The position numbers and the translations under genes were made by a program. A stretch of DNA of 7,208 bases from Ignavibacteria bacterium (GTDB taxonomy: Bacteria; Bacteroidota; Ignavibacteria; UBA10030; SZUA-254), in the NCBI GenBank assembly GCA_005877655.1, contig VBOC01000016.1, forward strand, positions 1-7,208, read 5' to 3'. The notes below the pieces were generated by a model. The model was not told the DNA's origin. It did no database searches and saw only the letters and a program-made list of their open reading frames with translations. Numbering within the stretch: position 1 is the stretch's first letter; each line of letters starts with the position of its first letter. Positions 1 through 4,473 of this stretch are shown here, in pieces.

Positions 1-273
1 CGGCACGATGTAATAGCACAGTCCGATGAACAGCGTGGAAAACGCGCCCCAAATCACGCCGTTGATGTGCAATGGACGCAGTCGTCCAAAGGTCAAATAC
101 TGCGAGGTGCCAAGGTAATCAGGGTAGTTGAAAAGACTGGATATGGTTACGCCGATGCTGGGTGTGACCACGAGCCAAAACAACCCCGAGTAGAGCCATT
201 TGAGAATGAGGTCCCGGTCGATCAGCGAATCGGGATCGGGGAATGCATCCTGGGCTGCTGTTGTATCGGCCAC
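1..273 (-). CDS. Heme-copper oxidase subunit I, cbb3 (CcoN)-like, N-terminal 91 codons
   Basis: The gene is partial: only its 5' end lies in the window and the frame is open to base 1. I chose the GTG at 273 because a clear GGAGGG (279-284) lies 5 bases upstream; the nearby ATG at 276-278 is in another frame. After a soluble N-terminus of about 24 residues come two membrane segments, around residues 28-48 and 70-91. Between them is FGRLRPLHINGVIWG, which closely resembles the FGRLRPLHTNAVIF segment of cbb3-type subunit I, where the His is an axial ligand of the low-spin heme b. Subunit I of this superfamily reduces O2 (or NO in its NOR members) in the inner membrane. The binuclear-centre ligands are outside the window, so oxidase and NO-reductase-like members cannot be separated. 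It is the last visible gene of the minus-strand cluster, 152 bases after the cytochrome c gene that probably serves it. Confidence 0.85.
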   Translation of the reverse strand, partial: MADTTAAQDAFPDPDSLIDRDLILKWLYSGLFWLVVTPSIGVTISSLFNYPDYLGTSQYLTFGRLRPLHINGVIWGAFSTLFIGLCYYIVP

Positions 274-278
274 GTCAT

Positions 279-284
279 CCCTCC
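279..284 (-). promoter_or_regulatory. Ribosome binding site deciding the GTG start of the oxidase gene
   Basis: GGAGGG on the minus strand, 5 bases before GTG at 273. An ATG inside the spacer (278-276) is out of frame with the oxidase, so the GTG is the sensible start. Confidence 0.7.
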
Positions 285-390
285 GTGCTCTATTACGGCC
301 ATCTCGAACATGCTTTGTCATTGTCCGCGCGAGTCAACGGCGCGCCGGTGACTTTTCTCGGCAAACCACTGCTCGTCTGCCCTGGGACGA

Positions 391-416
391 GGCCACGCTG
401 CAGGCGCAACGTGGCC
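391..416 (-). other. Intergenic hairpin after the cytochrome c gene
   Basis: GGCCACG (391-397) and CGTGGCC (410-416) form a perfect 7-bp GC-rich stem with a 12-base loop. It starts 9 bases after the stop codon of the cytochrome gene. No T-run follows on the minus strand, so it is not a classic intrinsic terminator. It could be a 3' mRNA-stabilising or partial-attenuation hairpin that sets expression of the cytochrome relative to the oxidase. That role is inferred. Confidence 0.4.
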
Positions 417-425
417 ATTAAGTGG

Positions 426-884
426 TTAGTGCCTTCCCGGATCCAGTTTGGAATTCCGATTGGACCAGTAGATGTAGGCTTCCAACGCCTTCATCGCTGG
501 CCCATCAGGATCGATCTTCTCGCCCTCGTTGGGTTTCTCGATGCACCAGTTGATCATGTTGCGCAGCGTCGCAAACTCGTTCATCTGCTCCTGGAACTTC
601 GGAAACTGATGTGGGTGCGTATCCGACGTATACGGGTGGCACATGGCGCAGGCCGTGCCAGTATTGGAAAGGTTCACGTTGAGCCGCTTCTGCGTCTCGG
701 GATCGCCGTGGAACAGCAGGTCGCCGATCTTCACCTGTTCCATGAAGACTTCTTCGAACGCTTGCAGTTGTTCCGCTGTGTGCTTGTCCTTGTGGGCGAA
801 TGCCGGTTCAGTGTCGACGGCAAGGAAAAACAGCACCCCGACTCCCGCGGTGATGAGCGGATAGCGTAGCTTCTCGTTGGCCAT
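426..884 (-). CDS. Secreted monoheme cytochrome c
   Basis: A 152-residue protein. The ATG at 884 follows a strong GAGGAGGT (891-898) at 6 bases, and the frame further upstream lies inside the neighbouring gene, so I reject the longer reading. Residues 1-30 form a Sec signal peptide with a hydrophobic core (ITAGVGVLFFLAV) and a likely cut after AFA-30. The mature protein has one heme-binding CxxCH, CAMCH at 79-83, so it should carry a single covalent heme c in the periplasm. The segment around NMINWCIEKP (109-118) and the helix ALEAYIYW (133-140) recall the SoxA/TsdA type of cytochrome c domain, but this resemblance is from memory and no enzyme activity is claimed. Cys114 is extra to the heme motif. 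It sits 37 bases downstream of the phosphoesterase gene and upstream of the oxidase gene. The likely role is electron transfer to that oxidase. Confidence 0.85.
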   Translation of the reverse strand: MANEKLRYPLITAGVGVLFFLAVDTEPAFAHKDKHTAEQLQAFEEVFMEQVKIGDLLFHGDPETQKRLNVNLSNTGTACAMCHPYTSDTHPHQFPKFQEQMNEFATLRNMINWCIEKPNEGEKIDPDGPAMKALEAYIYWSNRNSKLDPGRH

Positions 885-921
885 GTTGATACCTCCTCGA
901 CGGAGCTGCATCCTGCGACCC

Positions 922-1992
922 TTAGATGCGATCGGCAACGCGCGGACTGAGCACTTCGTGCGAATCCTGAGCGTTAGAATCGACCCCTGCGTCCGCAAAG
1001 ACCTCCTTGCGCCACATCTTGTATTGATTTTCGACGTGCCCCGTGGGATCCATCGTGTGGATAGACCAGCCCACACCATCGAAGGGCTCACCGGGATCCA
1101 CACGAATCATGGGCCTGGTGAGGATAGGCACGCCTTCGGGCGCGTAGGGCCACGGCCACGAGGTCGCGAGCATGCCGATCGAGCGTAGCTTGCCGATTTC
1201 GTTGTACAGCACTTGGTGCGTGTGTCCGTGGATGTTGGTGACATTGCTGTAGGGCTTCAGGATCTCGTGCACTCCGCGCCAGTCGCGTACCCAAAAGTTC
1301 CAGGGCGGGAAGTACTCATACAGCGGGTTGTGGCTGAAGATCACTACCGGCTTGTCCTTGCCCCAACTGGCCAACGTACTGTTAAGCCACTTGAGCTGCT
1401 CGGCGCCCACGGCGGCCCAGGCCCCCCCGAGCGTACCGTCCAGCGTCGCCATATTGCCCATGCGTTCCTTCGCGCTCATCTTGCGTGATGTCCAGAAGTC
1501 CTCGGCATGGCTGACCGTATCCAGTCCCACAAATCGGACCCCCTTGTAATCGAAAGACCAGGGCGCCGCGCCGAACATCTTGTTCCAGGTGGCGCCCATA
1601 TCCAGGTACCAGTCGTGCTCACCCGGGATGAAGACCTTCTTGATGGTGATCTCCTTCAGCAGCTCGGCGCCCAGCTGCAACTCGACCGGATCGCCCAGTT
1701 GCGCCATATCGCCACCGAAGATGAGAAAATCTGCGGGCGGATTCATCGCCTGCACTTCCTGTATCGCCCGCGTCGCCTTCTCGACAAAGCGCTTGTTGAC
1801 GGCCTTCGGATACAGGTGGGTATCGGAAATCCAGGCGAATTTGAAGCTCTGGCCGCCTTGGGCAAATGCGATGTCGATGGTGTTTATCAGCGGGAAGAAC
1901 AGGCCATAAGCGGCCGCGCCTGTCGTGCCGTACAGCAACGACTTGTGCAGCGGGATGAGCGCCAGGCTGACGCAGCTCCTGGTCCATTTCAC
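922..1992 (-). CDS. Exported calcineurin-like metallophosphoesterase
   Basis: A 356-residue protein if read from the GTG at 1992. The metallophosphoesterase motifs are all present and ordered: SDTH (D57, H59), GGDM (D95), GEHD (124-127, where the family norm is GNHD), SHNP (H221) and GHTH (256-259). These residues bind two metal ions and hydrolyse phosphoester bonds. The substrate is unknown. The N-terminus is hydrophobic (about residues 20-45, ending AFAQ), as expected for an exported or membrane-anchored protein. The start is doubtful: the GTG lacks a properly spaced ribosome binding site, an in-frame stop lies just upstream, and a well-placed ATG at 2011 is one frame off. The last 35 or so residues are polar and look unstructured. 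It lies 72 bases after the cupredoxin-like gene and 37 bases before the cytochrome gene, so it is very probably cotranscribed. The family call is secure; the role in a respiratory operon is unknown. Confidence 0.9.
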   Translation of the reverse strand: MKWTRSCVSLALIPLHKSLLYGTTGAAAYGLFFPLINTIDIAFAQGGQSFKFAWISDTHLYPKAVNKRFVEKATRAIQEVQAMNPPADFLIFGGDMAQLGDPVELQLGAELLKEITIKKVFIPGEHDWYLDMGATWNKMFGAAPWSFDYKGVRFVGLDTVSHAEDFWTSRKMSAKERMGNMATLDGTLGGAWAAVGAEQLKWLNSTLASWGKDKPVVIFSHNPLYEYFPPWNFWVRDWRGVHEILKPYSNVTNIHGHTHQVLYNEIGKLRSIGMLATSWPWPYAPEGVPILTRPMIRVDPGEPFDGVGWSIHTMDPTGHVENQYKMWRKEVFADAGVDSNAQDSHEVLSPRVADRI

Positions 1993-2019
1993 GCCTCAGC
2001 AGTGTATTCATTTGCGTTT

Positions 2020-2024
2020 CCCTC
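2020..2024 (-). promoter_or_regulatory. Ribosome binding site for an ATG out of frame with the phosphoesterase
   Basis: GAGGG on the minus strand, 8 bases before ATG at 2011-2009. This is the best initiation signal near the metallophosphoesterase gene. The ATG opens MNTLLRRE..., one frame away from the phosphoesterase body, which suggests a frameshift at the very start of the gene. Confidence 0.5.
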
Positions 2025-2064
2025 GTTCGGCAGTGTTAGGCCGCGGGCGGCGGGCACTGAGCAA

Positions 2065-2784
2065 CTACTTTTTCTTCAGTTCAATGGAAACCTTTGCCGC
2101 TTCATTCGCCTTTACCGTCACAGGAATGTCGGTATCCCCGGCATAGTTTTGAGTCGCGACCAGCGTGTAATCCCCGGGCGGAATATCCGTAATGCTGAAG
2201 CTTCCGTCCTTGGCGGTCCGGGCGTAATAGGGGCTGTCCGCCACGTAAACCCACGCCAGCATCCAGCCATGAGAGTCACACTCGATGCGAACCAGGCCGG
2301 GTCTGTCCAATTGGCTCGTGATTCGCTGCCCCTGATTGGGCAACGCGAGATTGAAGGCAGTGCGTTTGCCGTAGAAGCCATGCGTGTTGTGCAAGACCGG
2401 ATCGGTATTGACCACATCGATCGCGCCGGCCTGAATCACTTGCACGGTCGGCTCGAATCTGCATTTCACGTTGTCGATTTCCGGCGGTTTTGGCGGCTTG
2501 CCCCATGCCTTGCCTTTGGGGACCTCCTTCAAATAGACGACGACGTCCTCGACACCTTTGTCCGGCCCGACCAGGATCAAGGGCTCGTCTCGGGGACCGC
2601 CGCAGACCTCCCTGTTTTTCGTCGGGATGATCTTCTTCGTGGGTACGTCGCCTTGAAAAACGACCTTGCCCTCGATCTTCCCGCCGCCGGAGACGGCTAT
2701 CACGTCGTACGCGAGAGCAGGAATGCTGACGACGGCGACCGGAACGATTTGCAGGAGTCTTATGATGGTTTTCGCTGCGAACAT
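2065..2784 (-). CDS. Secreted cupredoxin-like protein with carboxypeptidase-regulatory-like C-terminus
   Basis: A 239-residue protein from the ATG at 2784, which has AGGGGA 9 bases upstream. A GTG at 2808 would add eight residues but its purine box is only about one base away, so I prefer the ATG. Residues 1-25 are a signal peptide (MFAAKTIIR, hydrophobic core, cut after ALA). The middle has a beta-rich cupredoxin-like look: H132 in LHNTHGF, then IECDSHGWM with C169, H172 and M175, which fit type-1 copper ligands, although the C-x2-H-x2-M spacing is tight. The C-terminal part (about 185-239) carries DGSFSITDIPPGDYTLVA, typical of carboxypeptidase-regulatory-like beta-sandwich domains, and ends in a Lys-rich tail. 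C61 and C108 could form a disulfide. As first gene of the minus-strand cluster it may be a periplasmic copper electron carrier or copper-binding accessory protein. Copper binding is inferred from the residues only. Confidence 0.8.
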   Translation of the reverse strand: MFAAKTIIRLLQIVPVAVVSIPALAYDVIAVSGGGKIEGKVVFQGDVPTKKIIPTKNREVCGGPRDEPLILVGPDKGVEDVVVYLKEVPKGKAWGKPPKPPEIDNVKCRFEPTVQVIQAGAIDVVNTDPVLHNTHGFYGKRTAFNLALPNQGQRITSQLDRPGLVRIECDSHGWMLAWVYVADSPYYARTAKDGSFSITDIPPGDYTLVATQNYAGDTDIPVTVKANEAAKVSIELKKK

Positions 2785-2945
2785 CGAAGAACGTCCCCTT
2801 TTCTTCACGCCCTCGAGTACGAGGCCGTTGTTACACAGCCTCGCTGCGGCAACCGGACGTATTGCACCTCTCGACTTATCATGATTTCTAGGATTGTTAT
2901 TCTTCTGGTAGTGGAGCAGGCTTTCAAATGAACCGCAAATTCAAA

Positions 2946-2974
2946 CTTCTAATATCGCTTATCGAAAATGACAA
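2946..2974 (-). promoter_or_regulatory. Candidate sigma-70 promoter of the minus-strand operon
   Basis: On the minus strand TTGTCA (2974-2969) and TAGAAG (2951-2946) are separated by 17 bases. The -35 box is good and the -10 box weak. It lies next to the repeat array, so a regulator bound there could act on it. The transcript would have a leader of about 155 bases before the ATG at 2784. Confidence 0.3.
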
Positions 2975-2980
2975 CCCATC

Positions 2981-3023
2981 GCGTCAGTAGATATTCGCAA
3001 TCGATAGTTTCAATAGTTCGATG
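2981..3023. repeat. Direct repeat copy 1, candidate OxyR operator
   Basis: A 43-base unit that matches the unit at 3034-3075 at 36 of 43 aligned columns by hand (six substitutions, one gap). It contains ATCGA (3000-3004) and TCGAT (3018-3022) as an inverted pair 13 bases apart, plus GATAGTTTCAATAG with ATAG elements of the kind OxyR contacts in enterobacteria. Confidence 0.65.
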
Positions 3024-3031
3024 GGAAGTCA

Positions 3032-3061
3032 TTGCGCCGGTAGATATTGGCGATCGATAAT
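3032..3061 (+). promoter_or_regulatory. Candidate sigma-70 promoter of oxyR
   Basis: TTGCGC (3032-3037), an 18-base spacer, then GATAAT (3056-3061). It is embedded in direct repeat copy 2 and would start transcription near 3068, giving a leader of about 105 bases. Autorepression, usual for LysR-type regulators, would fit this arrangement. Confidence 0.35.
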
Positions 3062-3075
3062 TTCAATATCCGATG
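3034..3075. repeat. Direct repeat copy 2, overlapping the candidate oxyR promoter
   Basis: A 42-base unit, offset 53 bases from copy 1. It contains a perfect inverted pair, GATATTG (3043-3049) and CAATATC (3064-3070), with centres 21 bases apart, or two helical turns. The candidate -10 box of oxyR lies inside it, so occupancy should affect transcription of oxyR. Confidence 0.65.
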
Positions 3076-3173
3076 CTCGATTTTTTCTTCTCGATCGGCA
3101 TTACGGCATCTAAGGTCGAGGGACAAGCGCTGGCAATCGAGCAAAGACCAGGCCGCAAACACGGAGGAGAACG

Positions 3174-4157
3174 ATGACGCTCCAGGAACTGCGGTATCTG
3201 ATAGCTCTCGCGGACAAAGGGCAGTTCGTTCGCGCCGCGGAAGCCTGTCATATCAGCCAATCGACGCTAAGCACGCAGCTTAAGAAGCTGGAGGATTACC
3301 TCGGCGTGTCGCTTTTCGAGCGCAACAAGCACCGATTGATGCCAACCCCAATCGGCGCTGCGATCATCGAGCGCGCTAGGACCGCGCTGGATGTCGTCGA
3401 TGAGATCAGGGATTTGGCGCGCCGCGACCACGAGCCGATGGCTGGCCCGTTGCGTCTCGGCGTAATTCCAACGCTAGGGCCCTATCTGGTGCCCTACGTC
3501 ATACCCACAATACGCACGCTCTTTCCGAAACTGCATCTTTTCCTGCGCGAAGATTTGACCGCCCATTTGCTCGAGCGGCTACGGCACGGCGAATTGGACG
3601 CATTGTTGCTCGCCCTGCCCATTCACGGTGAAGATGTGGAAGTGATGCCGCTGTTCCGCGAACCCTTCCTGGTGGCCCTGCCGAGGGCTCATGCGCTGGA
3701 AAAAAAGCAGCACATCAACGAAAAAGAGCTCGCCAGCCACAGCGTGCTATTGCTGGAGGAGGGGCATTGCATGCGTGATCAGGCGCTCGCCATCTGCGGC
3801 TCCACTCCTTCGGTCGAGCGCGACGAATTCAAGGCAACCAGCCTCGAGACGCTGCGCCAGATGGTCGCGTCGGGTGTGGGCTGCACACTTTTGCCCGCAT
3901 TGGCGACCTTGCCGGGAATAGGATCGGTGCAGAACGGATTGGTGCAAATTCGTCCTTTCGCCTCGCCGGTGCCCACACGCACCATTGGCATCGCTTGGCG
4001 TCACCGCTATCCGCGGGAGGCAACGGTCAAACAGCTTGCCGAGGTGATTCGGAACAATTTGCCTTCGGCGGTAGAGGTCATAACACCACGCGTCGGTGCC
4101 AGTTGGATCAAGCCGGCATATTTGTGCGTTACGGAAAGGGCGAACGCAGCGAAGTAG
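3174..4157 (+). CDS. oxyR: LysR-type hydrogen peroxide sensor OxyR
   Basis: A 327-residue transcription factor. The ATG at 3174 is preceded by GGAGGA (3163-3168) at 5 bases. Residues 1-60 are the LysR-type winged helix-turn-helix (MTLQELRYLIALADKGQFVRAAEACHISQSTLS), followed by a linker helix and a periplasmic-binding-like effector domain. The two redox cysteines are C199 in EEGHCMRDQ and C208 in LAIC, the same numbers and 9-residue spacing as in E. coli OxyR, where H2O2 drives a C199-C208 disulfide. GPLRLGVIPTLGPYLVP and FKATSLETLRQMV also match OxyR closely. OxyR activates peroxide-defence genes and often represses itself. It is divergent from the respiratory cluster and has repeats in its promoter, so autoregulation, and perhaps control of that cluster, is likely. 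The C-terminus is about 20 residues longer than E. coli OxyR (305) and its tail is not conserved to my eye. Confidence 0.95.
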   Translation: MTLQELRYLIALADKGQFVRAAEACHISQSTLSTQLKKLEDYLGVSLFERNKHRLMPTPIGAAIIERARTALDVVDEIRDLARRDHEPMAGPLRLGVIPTLGPYLVPYVIPTIRTLFPKLHLFLREDLTAHLLERLRHGELDALLLALPIHGEDVEVMPLFREPFLVALPRAHALEKKQHINEKELASHSVLLLEEGHCMRDQALAICGSTPSVERDEFKATSLETLRQMVASGVGCTLLPALATLPGIGSVQNGLVQIRPFASPVPTRTIGIAWRHRYPREATVKQLAEVIRNNLPSAVEVITPRVGASWIKPAYLCVTERANAAK

Positions 4158-4473
4158 GTCTGCACGTTCGCAAGATCGGCGCGGCTGCAACGGCCAGCGC
4201 CGCTGTGGTCCGCAAAAACTCGATCAACGAGCGGCAGCCTGCAGAGCGTAAATCGGTGCGCCGCTCGAACTTCGCGATCGAGGGCTGCTATACGTGCAGC
4301 GCCTCCGCCAGCATTTTTTGCGATAGCCCTCAAGTGCTGTGCCATTGAACCGGCCCGATCCTCGGCAAAACAGGGCCTTACGCGGATGTAACTCGGCAAT
4401 CTATGGACATGATGAATCGCAACCCCACGAGCACGACAATGCTGACCACGAGCAGCCGCGTTGAGCGGATCGT
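4158..4473. other. Intergenic region between oxyR and the copper ATPase
   Basis: 316 bases with no convincing gene. It holds GCTGC/GCAGC (4284-4288, 4296-4300), a 5-bp hairpin with a 7-base loop, and a T6 run at 4315-4320 that is too far away for a standard terminator. GAGGGCT (4280-4286) and AGCCCTC (4325-4331) form a 7-bp inverted pair around it. No CueR-type operator was recognised upstream of the ATPase. A 24-codon ORF (4403-4477) overlaps the ATPase start but lacks a ribosome binding site. Confidence 0.5.

Larger units (their letters stand above)
2785..3173. promoter_or_regulatory. Divergent regulatory region between the respiratory cluster and oxyR
   Basis: About 390 bases without a gene, AT-rich around 2880-3100 against GC-rich flanks. 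It contains two long direct repeats (2981-3023 and 3034-3075), a degenerate third copy near 2950-2983, several ATCGAT-type sites, and a pyrimidine-rich stretch at 3076-3092 flanked by CTCGAT copies. Candidate promoters point both ways. The 2785-2940 part, the long leader of the minus-strand operon, shows nothing I can name. Confidence 0.7.

Noticed and set aside
426..1103. Longer version of the cytochrome c protein (225 residues)
   Set aside because: The extra 73 residues overlap the metallophosphoesterase C-terminus and would bury the signal peptide. The ATG at 884 has a strong ribosome binding site.
1507..2931. Long plus-strand open frame of 474 codons
   Set aside because: It lies antisense to the metallophosphoesterase and cupredoxin-like genes, shows no recognisable domain and crosses the promoter region. 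The minus-strand proteins have clear motifs.
2981..3075. Start of a CRISPR array
   Set aside because: There are only two copies about 42 bases long with a gap of about 10 bases and several mismatches. The location in a LysR-type divergent promoter explains them better.
4284..4320. Possible intrinsic terminator after oxyR
   Set aside because: The 5-bp hairpin and the T6 run are separated by 14 bases, too far for a standard terminator.
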